From NCBI RefSeq assembly GCF_965233615.1, contig NZ_OZ247495.1: a stretch of 64,000 bases of DNA; one strand, written 5' to 3'. Shown here in pieces: positions 36,815-45,874 of the stretch. Position 1 is the first letter of the stretch. The number at the start of each line of letters is the position of its first letter. The notes beneath the pieces were generated by a model that saw only the letters and a program-made list of their open reading frames with translations, had not been told where the DNA came from and did no database searches. The position numbers and the translations under genes were made by a program. The DNA is from Pelagibius sp028280305 (GTDB lineage: Bacteria; Pseudomonadota; Alphaproteobacteria; Kiloniellales; Kiloniellaceae).

Positions 36815-37453
36815 CTAGGCGCCGGCTGCCAGATCGGCGACGGCCAGGCGAATTCCCAAGACGATAAAGACGAGGCCGGCAGTGGCATCGATCCAATGCT
36901 GGGCCTTGCTATAGGCTTGCTGGATCTGCGGCCACGACAGGGTTGCGACCACCAGCGAGTACCAGGTGAAGGAAGTGACGCCCATGATGGCCACGGCGGC
37001 GAGGCCGACCCAGAGGGGGGTCGGCGCGGGCAGTGTTGCGACGAAGAGGCTGCCGACGAAGGCAACCGTCTTGGGATTGGAGAGATTGGTGAAGAGACCG
37101 CGCCGCCAGGCCGATGTCTCGCTCGGAATGTCCTCGTGCAGGGATGCGCCCATGCCCGAGGAGCCGAGCGACCCGTAGATAAGCCGCAGGCCGAGGTAGA
37201 TCAGATAGGCGCCGCCGCCGATGCTGAGCAGGACAAAGGCGGCGGGTGCGGCTGCCATCACGGCGGAGAGCCCGAAATACCCGGCCAGTCCCCAGATCAC
37301 CGTTCCGCAAACGATGCCCAGGACCGTCGCAAAGCCTTTGCGGCGGCCGAGCAAGAGGGTGGCCTGTGCCGAAATCAGAAAGTTCGGGCCCGGCGACATC
37401 GCGGCGAGGGCCCAAACCCCGGCAACGCTGAGCAGGCCGAAATGGATATCCAT
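36815..37453 (-). CDS. LysE-family exporter
   Basis: A 212-residue membrane protein with about six hydrophobic spans. The family signature is present near the start (SPGPNFLISAQATLLLGRRKG), with NLSNPKTVAFVGSLFV in the middle. LysE/RhtB proteins export amino acids and related small zwitterions. Its ATG shares one base with the stop of the nicotianamine-synthase-like gene (TGATG), a tight coupling that suggests it exports that enzyme's product. Confidence 0.88.
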   Translation of the reverse strand: MDIHFGLLSVAGVWALAAMSPGPNFLISAQATLLLGRRKGFATVLGIVCGTVIWGLAGYFGLSAVMAAAPAAFVLLSIGGGAYLIYLGLRLIYGSLGSSGMGASLHEDIPSETSAWRRGLFTNLSNPKTVAFVGSLFVATLPAPTPLWVGLAAVAIMGVTSFTWYSLVVATLSWPQIQQAYSKAQHWIDATAGLVFIVLGIRLAVADLAAGA

Positions 37454-38340
37454 CAGGCGGCCGCTCCGGGTTTCAGGGCTATTTGAACCAGGCGCAGGGT
37501 GGAGAGGGTCTGGAACCCGTTGGCTCTGTTGATGGCTTGAGCCTGATAGGGCAACAGGGCTGCCGCTGCCGTGGGCCGGTAGATCAGTTGGCGCAACCCC
37601 TCTGTGGTGCGGCAGATCACCCGGGCCTCCGGCGCGGCGGTGGCGGCGAGCCTTGCGAAGATCGCCGCCTTGGGTTCCGCCAGCACGCCGACCAGGATCA
37701 CGGAGTATGTCGAGAAGTCGATGGTGCTGCCGTCGGCATTGATCATGGTCAGCCGGTCGGCGAAGCCCAGGCGCTCGATGACCGCCTCGGCTGCTGCGGC
37801 CCGCTCGCCCAGGATCTCGATGCCGTCGACATGACAGCCTGTGGTGCGGATGTACTCCAGCGCCGTGATCGGCAGCGCACCGGCGCCGACAAAGGCCACC
37901 CGGTCCGCCGGTCCCACCCTGGCCAGGGCCACCTCTGCGGCGGCGAGGCCGCGGTAGCGGGCCAGGTAGTTGCGGGTGACGGAGTCGCAGTCGCTCAGAT
38001 AGCGCTGTGGCACCTTGACGCGGGCGATGTCGGCGACAAAGGCATCCTCCAGCCGCGACTCGAAGGCTGCGAAGATCCGCTGGCTGGTCTTGATGGCCGA
38101 TTGCATCTCCGGCCTGCTGACGAAGTCCGACGCCTCCTGTTCATTCAGGAGATCACTCAGCAGCACGGACTCAAGCGCCAGCAAGGCCGCAAACTGGCCT
38201 TCCGGATTTCCGTTCGCCGCTGCCCGATCAGCGGCCCCGATCAATGACTGTACTTGGTTGCTGAATCGCTCCAGCAGTTCTGAACTGGCGTAGAAACCGC
38301 CCAGTTCAAGCGGCCCCCCATCCTGGATCCGCTCTTCCAT
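37453..38340 (-). CDS. Nicotianamine synthase-like protein
   Basis: A 295-residue protein from ATG 38340. Its C-terminal Rossmann half has the nicotianamine-synthase fingerprint: VAFVGAGALPITALEYI (residues 148-164), EILGERAAAAEAVIERLGF (175-193), VILVGVLAEPKAAIFARL (214-231) and VICRTTEGLRQLIYRP (241-256). These correspond to the AFVGSGPLPLTS, DPxAN, ALVG and RSAHGxRxxLYP blocks. Family members join aminobutyrate units from S-adenosylmethionine to make nicotianamine or, in CntL-type enzymes, to a histidine. No opine dehydrogenase lies nearby. The downstream exporter supports a secreted metallophore-like product; the chemistry is unproven. Confidence 0.75.
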   Translation of the reverse strand: MEERIQDGGPLELGGFYASSELLERFSNQVQSLIGAADRAAANGNPEGQFAALLALESVLLSDLLNEQEASDFVSRPEMQSAIKTSQRIFAAFESRLEDAFVADIARVKVPQRYLSDCDSVTRNYLARYRGLAAAEVALARVGPADRVAFVGAGALPITALEYIRTTGCHVDGIEILGERAAAAEAVIERLGFADRLTMINADGSTIDFSTYSVILVGVLAEPKAAIFARLAATAAPEARVICRTTEGLRQLIYRPTAAAALLPYQAQAINRANGFQTLSTLRLVQIALKPGAAA

Positions 38341-38449
38341 TGTTCCTGCCTTCCTGACGGCGCCTTGGACGACGCCTGGGCAATATGATTGTCTTATCCA
38401 CAACCTGATGTCACATTCGGATTTCTGATACCTGCTATGGAGGTTTCCG

Positions 38450-39352
38450 ATGGATGTATCCGCTACCGGGCACTATCCCCGACCCCAGTTAGACCTTGAA
38501 TTGCTGAGGACTTTCGTGGCCGCCGTCGATACCGGAAGTCTCACAAATGCCGGGCATCTGATCGGCCGTTCCCAGTCGACGATCAGCGGTCAGATTTCGA
38601 AGCTGGAACTGCTCACCAAGGTCCGATTGCTGATGCGCTCGAAGCAGGGTGTCTCGGTGACGCCGGAGGGCGATGTGCTGCTGAACTATGCCCGTGACCT
38701 GCTGAAAATCGAAAGCGATGCCCTGGCGGCGCTGCGTCTGCCGGCGGGTTCCGGCAAGGTGCGCCTGGGCACTCAGGAAAGCTTTGCCGTGAAGCAACTG
38801 CCGCCGATCCTCAACCGCTTCATGAAGCAGCATCCGAGCTTCGAGATAGAGGTCGTGGCGGGCCTTGCCGTCGATCTCGCAAACCAGTTGCGCTCTGAAC
38901 AACTCGATCTGGTGTTGATGCGCCAGATCCGCCGGGAGCCACGCCAGAGCGGTGTCTTGTGGCGGGAGCCGATCGTCTGGGTCGGGCGCGAGAAGCTGTT
39001 GGCGCGCCGGGACGAGCCCCTGCCTCTGGTGATCTATCCGCAGGGCTGCTTCTATCGGGACGCCATCCTGCAGGACCTAGCCGACAAGGGTCTCGACTAC
39101 CGTCTGGTCTATACCAGTTCCTGTTCGGCAAGCCTGCAGTCTGCCGTCAAGGCGGGCTTGGGGATCTCGGCCTTTGCCGCCGGAACCATCGGTCCGGAGG
39201 TGCCGGTCCTGGATGCCGGCGCCGGTCTGCCGCGGCTGGGCGATGTCGTTGTCCGGCTGCACCGCAGCAGCAAGAAAAAGAATGCCGCCGCGGAAGCCCT
39301 GGGCGAATACCTGGAGCAACATCTACGGTCGACGGTGGCAGAGAACGCTTAG
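38450..39352 (+). CDS. LysR-family transcriptional regulator
   Basis: A 300-residue regulator. The N-terminal winged helix covers LDLELLRTFVAAVDTGSLTN and GRSQSTISGQISKLE, and the co-inducer domain follows from about residue 95 (KVRLGTQESF). It is divergent from the nicotianamine-synthase-like gene across 109 bp, the classical arrangement for a LysR activator and its target. The effector may be a metal status signal or the synthase product, which is guesswork. A GGAGG site precedes ATG 38450. Confidence 0.87.
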   Translation: MDVSATGHYPRPQLDLELLRTFVAAVDTGSLTNAGHLIGRSQSTISGQISKLELLTKVRLLMRSKQGVSVTPEGDVLLNYARDLLKIESDALAALRLPAGSGKVRLGTQESFAVKQLPPILNRFMKQHPSFEIEVVAGLAVDLANQLRSEQLDLVLMRQIRREPRQSGVLWREPIVWVGREKLLARRDEPLPLVIYPQGCFYRDAILQDLADKGLDYRLVYTSSCSASLQSAVKAGLGISAFAAGTIGPEVPVLDAGAGLPRLGDVVVRLHRSSKKKNAAAEALGEYLEQHLRSTVAENA

Positions 39353-39388
39353 GTAAGCTGCCAAGAAAGAGACGATGAAGCCTTTGGC

Positions 39389-39506
39389 ATCCTTCGAGAC
39401 AGCCCCTGGCGGGGCTTCCTCAGGATAAGGTTGGTTTTGACTTCAGAGATACGACCTCATGCTGAGGAGGCGCCCTCCATTTTGGTGGGCGCCGTCTCGA
39501 AGCATG
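39389..39506. repeat. Intergenic inverted repeat, family B copy 2
   Basis: ATCCTTCGAGACAGCCCC and TTCCTCAGGATAAGG on the left are mirrored by CCTCATGCTGAGGAGGCG and GCCGTCTCGAAGCATG on the right. It is in the same orientation as the copy at 31806-31936 and about 118 bp long. It fills the gap after the LysR gene, where it may fold into a terminator-like hairpin. Confidence 0.8.
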
Positions 39507-39539
39507 TTTGCGCTGAAAGCTCGGCTTTCCAGCAGCCCG

Positions 39540-39824
39540 CTAGAGCAGGGCGCTGACGATCTCGGCCCATTCCTCGTCCAGGCTGTTCCGCGCATGGGGT
39601 TTGCCGGCGCGGCGGTACCAGTAGCCCGCGTTGCTCTCGTCGCCTTCGACGCGATGCAGATAGGCGTGCACCCAGGCCCCTTCGGCGGAAGAGTCGCTTT
39701 GGGCTGTTTGGTGTGCGGTGTCCCAGTCGTCCTTGGCGGCCTGCCACAGCGCGGTCAGAGCGGGGCTCAACTCCGCCGGCGGCCTGTCCGTAGTCAGGCT
39801 GTTGCGAAAGCTATCGAGATCCAT
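39540..39824 (-). CDS. Conserved hypothetical protein
   Basis: A 94-residue soluble protein from ATG 39824 (MDLDSFRNSLT). Conserved-looking segments are LWQAAKDDWDTAH and GAWVHAYLHRVEGDESNAGYW with YRRAGK after it. Similar small proteins occur in rhizobia and other alphaproteobacteria with no assigned role. The helical pattern hints at a TPR-like pair. The HlyU-family gene lies 11 bp upstream on the same strand, so they may be cotranscribed. Confidence 0.7.
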   Translation of the reverse strand: MDLDSFRNSLTTDRPPAELSPALTALWQAAKDDWDTAHQTAQSDSSAEGAWVHAYLHRVEGDESNAGYWYRRAGKPHARNSLDEEWAEIVSALL

Positions 39825-39835
39825 CTTGTGTTGTC

Positions 39836-40117
39836 TCAATCCTTGAAGATCCGCTCACCCTGTTCGTCGATGATCTGACGCCCCTTCATCAGGGCGAAGT
39901 CGTCGGCGTCTTTTTGCGATCCATGGGTGTCGGCGCGCAGGAAACTGTGCTCCTTCATTTCGCCGCCGATCTCCTTGCGGATGAATCCGGCGGTCAGCCA
40001 TTGGCCGCCCTGGCGGCGTGCCGCCGGCTGAATCTGAAAGCCGTTGTATTCGACCGCTTCTGCCGAGGGGGCATCATTCTCGCCGCCACCGCCGAAAAGT
40101 TTGCTGAAGAATCCCAT
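39836..40117 (-). CDS. HlyU-family protein
   Basis: A 93-residue protein. MGFFSKLFGGG at the start, EAVEYNGFQIQPAARRQGGQ in the centre and DADDFALMKGRQIIDEQGER near the end match the HlyU family. In Vibrio the name refers to a regulator of hemolysin genes, but the alphaproteobacterial members are uncharacterised and lack an obvious DNA-binding motif. A regulatory role here is not supported by the sequence. Confidence 0.8.
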   Translation of the reverse strand: MGFFSKLFGGGGENDAPSAEAVEYNGFQIQPAARRQGGQWLTAGFIRKEIGGEMKEHSFLRADTHGSQKDADDFALMKGRQIIDEQGERIFKD

Positions 40118-40242
40118 GGTCCGCTCTTTCTCCTGACTGCTCCGCCGCTCACGGATGGATAAGGATACTCCGGCAAAGGCTTTCTTCCTAGAGCGGGTTC
40201 TGGTCTATCTTGCGCAGGCAAAAGCGGAGACCAAACAAGCGC

Positions 40243-41586
40243 ATGACCCGTCTCTACCACGATGCCCTCTATGACCGCGATGCGGCGGTCGGCAGCTATT
40301 GGGAGGCCTCGGCGCGGCCTCTCGGCCGGGCGACACCGCCTTTGACGGAAGACGCTGCTTGCGACATCGCGGTCATCGGCGCCGGTTTCACCGGGCTCAC
40401 CGTCGCCCTGACCCTGGCGGAAGAAGAAGGCGCCGATGTAGCGGTGCTGGAAGCCGGAACACCCGGCTGGGGGGCTTCCGGGCGTAACGGCGGTTTCTGT
40501 TGCCTCGGCGGCGCGAAGCTCGACTATGCCGCCATGGCGAAGCGCTACGGTCTGGAGGAGACACGCCGCTTTTTCCAGATCCAGGTCGAGGCCGTGGATC
40601 TCGTCAGGTCCTTCTGCAAAGCGCGCGGGATCGATGCCGACCTGACCGGGGAGGGTGAGATCCTGCTGGCCCACAAGCCGGGCCGGCTTGCCGAACTGCG
40701 CGCCGAGCAGGCCCAGTTTCGCGACCTCTTTGGTCTCGACTGCCCGCTGCTGGAGCCTGCGGCCTTGGCTGAACGCGGCCTCGCGGCGGCGGACTTTCAC
40801 GGCGGCCTGCTGGTGCCGCCCGGCGTCGGGCTGCACCCACTGAAGTACCTGCGGGGATTGGCGCGGGCGGCCATCGACGCCGGGGTGCGGGTCTACGGCA
40901 ACTCGGCGGTCCTGGCACTGCAGCGCCAGGGCGGCGGTTTCAGTCTGACCACACCGCAGGGCCGCATGACGGCCCGCAAGGTGATTATCGCGACCAACGG
41001 CTACAGCGAGGAAGCGCGCTTGCCCGATCTTGCCGGGCGGTTGCTGCCGGTCATTTCGGACATCATCGTCACCCGGCCTTTGAGTCACAATGAGCAGGCC
41101 GCCCAGGGCTGGACCGACACCACCATGTGTGCCGACAGCCGCCACCTGCTGCACTACTTTCGCCTGCTGCCTGACGGACGGTTTCTTTTCGGCGGGCGGG
41201 GCGGCGTCTCCGGTTCGCCGGCGGCGGGCGAGCGGGGAAGGCGGCGCCTGCGCCGCGATTTCGAGCATCACTTTCCGGCTTGGCGGGACGTTGAAACCGA
41301 GTTTTCCTGGCGCGGACTGGTCTGTCTGTCCAAGCCGCTGGTGCCCTTCGTCGGCGCGCTGGAGGAGAAGGGGCTCTACGCTGCCTTGGCCTATCACGGC
41401 AACGGCGTTTCCTTTACCGCCTATGCCGGACGGGCCCTGGCGGCCCTGGTTGCCGGACGCCAGGGCGCAGCGGACCTGCCCGCCGTTCTGCGGGCGCCCT
41501 TGCCGCGCTTTCCCCTGCCGTTTCTGCGCCGGCTCTATCTGGCCGGCGCCTACGGTCTCTACGGTATCCGGGACGCTCTGGGTTGA
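40243..41586 (+). CDS. FAD-dependent amine oxidoreductase, PuuB/DAO-like
   Basis: A 447-residue flavoprotein. The nucleotide-binding motif is DIAVIGAGFTGLTVALTLAE (about residues 35-54), followed by GWGASGRNGGFCC, which in gamma-glutamylputrescine oxidases and related DAO enzymes carries the flavin-contacting region. The end contains YHGNGVSFTAYAGRALA. ATG 40243 is chosen because the preceding residues do not resemble the family. It probably oxidises a secondary amine or a gamma-glutamylated polyamine. The neighbours give no further hint. Confidence 0.85.
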   Translation: MTRLYHDALYDRDAAVGSYWEASARPLGRATPPLTEDAACDIAVIGAGFTGLTVALTLAEEEGADVAVLEAGTPGWGASGRNGGFCCLGGAKLDYAAMAKRYGLEETRRFFQIQVEAVDLVRSFCKARGIDADLTGEGEILLAHKPGRLAELRAEQAQFRDLFGLDCPLLEPAALAERGLAAADFHGGLLVPPGVGLHPLKYLRGLARAAIDAGVRVYGNSAVLALQRQGGGFSLTTPQGRMTARKVIIATNGYSEEARLPDLAGRLLPVISDIIVTRPLSHNEQAAQGWTDTTMCADSRHLLHYFRLLPDGRFLFGGRGGVSGSPAAGERGRRRLRRDFEHHFPAWRDVETEFSWRGLVCLSKPLVPFVGALEEKGLYAALAYHGNGVSFTAYAGRALAALVAGRQGAADLPAVLRAPLPRFPLPFLRRLYLAGAYGLYGIRDALG

Positions 41587-41596
41587 GTGGCAGGCT

Positions 41597-42049
41597 TCAG
41601 TCCCTGACGATCTGCACCGAGCAGGCGGCATGGCGGGCCACCCGCGCCGTGTTGGGGCCGAGCAGATAGTCTTTCAGTGAAGGACGGTGCGCCGCCATCA
41701 CGATGAGCTCGGCGCCGATCTCTTCGGCAGCTTCGACGATCTTCTCATAGATCGTGCCGTGGGCGGCGATGATGCCGCCGAAGTAGTCTTCGGGAATGTG
41801 CTCCTTGGCCAGTTCCCGCATCCGTTCTTCGGCCTGTTTGACGAAGTCCTTCACATCGTAGTCGATCGAGCCATGCTCTTCGCCGCGAATGGCATAACGC
41901 CAGTCAATGCCGGAGGGAATATGCGGGACCACCGTCATCAGCCAGACCTCGCCGTCCAGGATGCGGGCCTGGTTGACCCCGTTGGGCAGGGCCTTCAGCC
42001 AGGACGATTGATGTTCCAGATCGATGGGAACCAGAATCTTTTTGGACAT
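41597..42049 (-). CDS. Universal stress protein (UspA family)
   Basis: A 150-residue single-domain Usp. It starts KKILVPIDLEHQSSW and has the nucleotide-binding run GAELIVMAAHRPSLKDYLLG, then NTARVARHAACSVQIVR, matching G-2x-G-9x-G(S/T) only loosely, so ATP binding is uncertain. It stands 17 bp after the OpuAC-TAXI fusion gene and follows the BCCT carrier gene on the same strand, so a stress link to osmolyte uptake is plausible. Confidence 0.87.
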   Translation of the reverse strand: MSKKILVPIDLEHQSSWLKALPNGVNQARILDGEVWLMTVVPHIPSGIDWRYAIRGEEHGSIDYDVKDFVKQAEERMRELAKEHIPEDYFGGIIAAHGTIYEKIVEAAEEIGAELIVMAAHRPSLKDYLLGPNTARVARHAACSVQIVRD

Positions 42050-42066
42050 TATTGTTTCCTTCTCGG

Positions 42067-44019
42067 CTACTGGCCCGGCTGCTGATCTGTTTCGCCGGCC
42101 GACTTGGCCGGAATGATGTGCATATCGCTGGGCTGGTCGGGGCGGCGCGGCTGTTTGGCGACCAGCAGGTAGACCATCCAGACGAGGAACAGGATCGCCA
42201 CGATGTTGACCAGCGACGTCAAGGGATCGGCGATCAGGGGCTGCGGTCCCTCGTCGAGCGCCGGCCGCAGCGCGGCCGCTACCGGGGCCGCCGGATCGAC
42301 GGCTTCGGCGGTACCCAGGGCCTTGGACAGTTCCAGGATGGTGGCGTCGGGGATCGGCTGGGTGGCGGCGGTACCCGTCGTGCCCGGTCCTTGTGCGCCG
42401 AAGGCCTCGCGTCCGCCCGAAGGACCGGCCAGCACCATCTGGACACCGAGCGACTCGACGGCGCCATCCTGGCCGGCATAGCTGCCGGCGGGGATCTGGG
42501 CCTGGCGCAGGAAGGAGAAACGCAGCGGCGCGGAGCCGTCGTTCCAGCCCTCGATCGCCAGCAACCGGTAGTCGCCGCCTTCAAGCAGTTCCAGAACCGT
42601 TGTATCGCCCAGCGGGGCCATGATGAAGACGGCGTCCACCAGGCCCTTGGCCATGGCTTCGAACTGGATGCCCAGTTCGCCGGCTTCGCCGGAGACCACC
42701 GCGACCCCGTCGAGACCGAGCCCGGCAAGCGCCATGCGGGCCACCCGGTCGGAGGAGGAACCGGCCTCGCCGACACCCAGTTTCGTCACCTCGGGCAAGC
42801 TGGCGGGACCGCTGCTGCGGGTGACGATATGGGCCACCTGGAAGCCGACGACGCCGAGGGCCTCGGCCTGGCTCGCGAGAACCGCGCCGTCGCCTTCGAC
42901 CTCGTAGAAGGAATCGACCCCGGCCACCGCTAGGCGGGCCGCGCCGCTGGTCACCAGATCAAGCGGGTTGGCGGCCCGTTCAACGGCGACTGATCGTTTT
43001 GGAAAAACGCTGCGCGCCGCGCGCACCGCCTTGCCGGCGGGTCCGGCCAAGGAATCCAGTTCCCCCATGGCGACGATCAGCGGTTCGGCCCCGGAGGCGC
43101 CGCCGGTTTCCGACGTGGCTTCGAGCAGGCCCGCCGCCACCATGTAGTCCAGCACCACCGCGCCGACGCTGCGTCCCTCCAGTTCGACATCGGTGATCAT
43201 TTCCCGCATGGCATCGGCGGTGACCTTGTTCTGCAGCTTGGCCAGGGCGGGGGCCAGATCGGGGAAGCGGGCCAGCGCCTCGCGGCGGACCAGAGGCGAG
43301 GGCTCGTAGACCGGAAAGAAGGAAAGGTCGTCTTCCAGCACCACCAGATCGAAACTGGCGATCTGCTGGTCGGTGCGGAACAGCTCGCCGACGATGGCTG
43401 TCCCGTCGAGCACGGCCTGGGCGATCTTGTCTTTGCCACTGTCGTCGAGATCGAAGGCCAGAACCTGCCCGGGCTTCAGGCCGTAGCGGCGCACCAGGGG
43501 ATTGAGGCCGTCGAGGGGCCGTTCCACGAAGGTGTCGTCCGCGGCGATGTCGACGCTGTCCAGGCGTGCGAGATCGCTGATCTTGGTGATGTTCTGTCCC
43601 TGAGAGACTTCAGGGCGCACCACCAGAACGTAGTCGCTGGAAAAGCCGAGCCGCTCGCGCCAATCCAGCTCCAGCGCACCGTAAAGCTCGCGCACCCGCG
43701 CCAGGGCAGCATCGCCGTCGGTCATCGGCGGCTGGCCCAGATAGACCAGGCCGGTGCCGTTGTATTCCGGGTAGAGGTCGATCTTGTCCTGCTTCAGGGC
43801 CTCGAAAGTCTCCGCAGAGGAGCCGTAGGGAATGGCACGCTGTACCGTCAGGCCGTCTTCTTCTGCCATGCGCGCCATCATTTCGGCCAACAGCATGTTC
43901 TCGGTGAAGTTTTTGGACGCGACGCGCACGACCTTCGCCTCCTCCTCACCGCAGGCCGAAAGCATCAGGGAACCGCAAAGCAGCAACACAAGGGTGGCGG
44001 CTTTTCTGGATATCGTCAT
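42067..44019 (-). CDS. Membrane-anchored fusion of OpuAC-type and TAXI-type solute-binding domains
   Basis: A 650-residue lipoprotein-like protein: lipobox LMLSACG with C23. Residues about 29-300 form a glycine-betaine/choline binding domain of the OpuAC family (VASKNFTENMLLAEMMARMA, DLYPEYNGTGLVYLG). Residues about 315-570 match TAXI-type TRAP solute-binding proteins (LVDAVFIMAP, LLAIEGWND, IPAGSYAGQDGAVESLG). A single membrane span (LVNIVAILFLVWMVYLLVA, near 600) follows. No ABC permease, ATPase or TRAP membrane subunit is nearby; a BCCT carrier gene lies 15 bp upstream in the same operon. The two-domain fusion is unusual. Confidence 0.85.
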   Translation of the reverse strand: MTISRKAATLVLLLCGSLMLSACGEEEAKVVRVASKNFTENMLLAEMMARMAEEDGLTVQRAIPYGSSAETFEALKQDKIDLYPEYNGTGLVYLGQPPMTDGDAALARVRELYGALELDWRERLGFSSDYVLVVRPEVSQGQNITKISDLARLDSVDIAADDTFVERPLDGLNPLVRRYGLKPGQVLAFDLDDSGKDKIAQAVLDGTAIVGELFRTDQQIASFDLVVLEDDLSFFPVYEPSPLVRREALARFPDLAPALAKLQNKVTADAMREMITDVELEGRSVGAVVLDYMVAAGLLEATSETGGASGAEPLIVAMGELDSLAGPAGKAVRAARSVFPKRSVAVERAANPLDLVTSGAARLAVAGVDSFYEVEGDGAVLASQAEALGVVGFQVAHIVTRSSGPASLPEVTKLGVGEAGSSSDRVARMALAGLGLDGVAVVSGEAGELGIQFEAMAKGLVDAVFIMAPLGDTTVLELLEGGDYRLLAIEGWNDGSAPLRFSFLRQAQIPAGSYAGQDGAVESLGVQMVLAGPSGGREAFGAQGPGTTGTAATQPIPDATILELSKALGTAEAVDPAAPVAAALRPALDEGPQPLIADPLTSLVNIVAILFLVWMVYLLVAKQPRRPDQPSDMHIIPAKSAGETDQQPGQ

Positions 44020-44034
44020 GCTTCTTCTCCCCCT

Positions 44035-45630
44035 CTACTCTGCCGGCGTCCGGCTGCCGCCGGCCTGGCCTGCTGACTGATCGGCGGCCTGGGCCCGCGC
44101 CATCCTGCGGGCCAGGCGGAGATCGCGAATCTCCGGAGACTCGTCCTCCCGCAACGCGCGGAAGAACCCGACGAGTTGGAAGAACACGATGAAGGTGAAG
44201 GGAATCGCCCCGGTGATGGCCATCGCCTTGGCCACGGTGACACTGCCCGAAACCAGAACGCCGAAGGTGATGGCGGACATGATGATGCCCCACAGCAACT
44301 TGGTCTTGGTGTCCGGATTGAGGTTGCCGTTGGTGGTCATCATCGAGACCACGAAGGTGCCGGAATCGGCGCTGGTCACCAGGAAGATGAAGATCAGGAT
44401 GATCGCCAGGATGTTCAGGATGCCGGTGCCCGGCAGGTAGCTGAAGAAGGTGAAGAGCGCCTTGGTGACGTCTTCGAAGACCACCTCGGCCAGGCCGCCG
44501 CCGCCGTTCATCTCGATGTACATCGACGCACCGCCGAAGACGGCGAACCACAGCATCGAGAAGACCGTCGGGATCACCACGACGCCGATGCAGAACTCGC
44601 GGATGGTGCGGCCGCGGCTGATGCGGGCAATGAAGATGCCGACGAAGGGGCCCCAGGCGATCCACCAGATGAGGTAGGTCAGGGTCCAGCCGTGGGTCCA
44701 GCCGCGCAGGGAATCGTCATAGGAGAAAATCCTGAATGAGAGAAGAACGAATTGGCTCAGGTAGTCGCCGATGGAATTCACGAAGGCATCGAGGATAAAG
44801 GTCGTCGGTCCGGCAAAGAGCACCACCAGCATGATGACGATGGCGATGACCATGTTGACGTTGGAGAGGATTTTGATGCCCTTGTCGACGCCGGTGCAGG
44901 CGGAGAGCAGAAAACAGACGGTCATCACCACCAGAATGCCGATGGCGATGGTCAGGGAGCCGGGATCTGTCCCGAAGACTTCCGCCAGACCGGAGCGCAC
45001 CAGCAGCGTCCCCATCCCGAGCGAACCGGCGAGGCCGAAGACCACGGCCATGACGGCCAGGACATCGGAGGCGACGGAGACGCCATGGGTCAGTTTGTCG
45101 CCGAGCAGGGGGCGCAGGGCGTATTCGATGGGCGTCGAGACCATCGAGGGGGCGTTCTTGCGAAACACGAAATAGGCGATCACCAGGGCGCAGACGCCGT
45201 AGATCGCCCAGGCGTGGAATCCCCAGTGCAGATTGGTGATGACGAAGGCCATGCGGGCAGCCTCGGCAGTCTGGCCCTCCATGCCCGGCGGCGAATAGAA
45301 GTGGTACATGGGCTCGGCCACGCCCCAGAACAGCAGGCCCGAACCCATACCGCCGGCAAACAGCATGGCGATCCAGGAAGCGGTGGAAAACTCCGGCTCC
45401 TCTTCGTCCCGGCCGAGCTTGATCTCGCCGTAGCGGCTCACCGCCAGAAAGACCACGAGGAAGACGAACATCGTGCAGGTCAGCATGAACAGCCAGTCGA
45501 GATACGCCAGCGCACCGGAGGTCAGCGCCACCGCAGCGCCGGTCACGTCGTCCGGAGAGACCACGCTCCAGATGCCGATGATGGCGCTGAGGCCGACTGA
45601 AATGATGAGAACGATGTTCTTGATGGGCAT
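44035..45630 (-). CDS. BCCT-family betaine/choline/carnitine transporter
   Basis: A 531-residue secondary transporter from ATG 45630, with about 12 spans. Family landmarks are FAGGMGSGLLFWGVAEPMYH and, in the substrate-site helix, the Trp-rich WTLTYLIWWIAWGPFVGIFI. The glycine-rich first motif resembles the sodium-coupled members (AGMGIG, GMGSG). The family takes up quaternary amines such as glycine betaine. It is first of a minus-strand group with the fused binding protein and a universal stress protein. Confidence 0.92.
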   Translation of the reverse strand: MPIKNIVLIISVGLSAIIGIWSVVSPDDVTGAAVALTSGALAYLDWLFMLTCTMFVFLVVFLAVSRYGEIKLGRDEEEPEFSTASWIAMLFAGGMGSGLLFWGVAEPMYHFYSPPGMEGQTAEAARMAFVITNLHWGFHAWAIYGVCALVIAYFVFRKNAPSMVSTPIEYALRPLLGDKLTHGVSVASDVLAVMAVVFGLAGSLGMGTLLVRSGLAEVFGTDPGSLTIAIGILVVMTVCFLLSACTGVDKGIKILSNVNMVIAIVIMLVVLFAGPTTFILDAFVNSIGDYLSQFVLLSFRIFSYDDSLRGWTHGWTLTYLIWWIAWGPFVGIFIARISRGRTIREFCIGVVVIPTVFSMLWFAVFGGASMYIEMNGGGGLAEVVFEDVTKALFTFFSYLPGTGILNILAIILIFIFLVTSADSGTFVVSMMTTNGNLNPDTKTKLLWGIIMSAITFGVLVSGSVTVAKAMAITGAIPFTFIVFFQLVGFFRALREDESPEIRDLRLARRMARAQAADQSAGQAGGSRTPAE

Positions 45631-45808
45631 CCCCACGACTCCCTGTTTCGGTAACGCCCCGTTTCGGTGCTTTTTCATCACCGTGAAATTTTATGGCGTT
45701 TTTGTTCTTGTACTTAATCGAAAGTTACCACGGGTGGTATGAACTGTCATCCGGTTGAATGTCGGGGAAAAACTCGCCTGCAGATTCACGCTACTGATTG
45801 GCCACGGC

Positions 45809-45843
45809 AAAAGGCCGCTCGCGAAGGCTTTCGCGAACGGCCT
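45809..45843 (-). terminator. Rho-independent terminator after the GNAT gene
   Basis: On the minus strand AGGCCG-x-TCGCGAA pairs with TTCGCGA-x-CGGCCT (45812-45843), with one mismatch, and is followed by four T. It stands 32 bp after the stop of the acetyltransferase gene at 45875. Confidence 0.7.
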
Positions 45844-45874
45844 AGTGGTTGTGCCGCGTTCGGCCGGCGGGAAC

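Noticed and set aside
39994..41631. A long minus-strand frame across the HlyU-family gene and the flavoprotein gene
   Set aside because: It overlaps two well-supported genes and gives no family resemblance.
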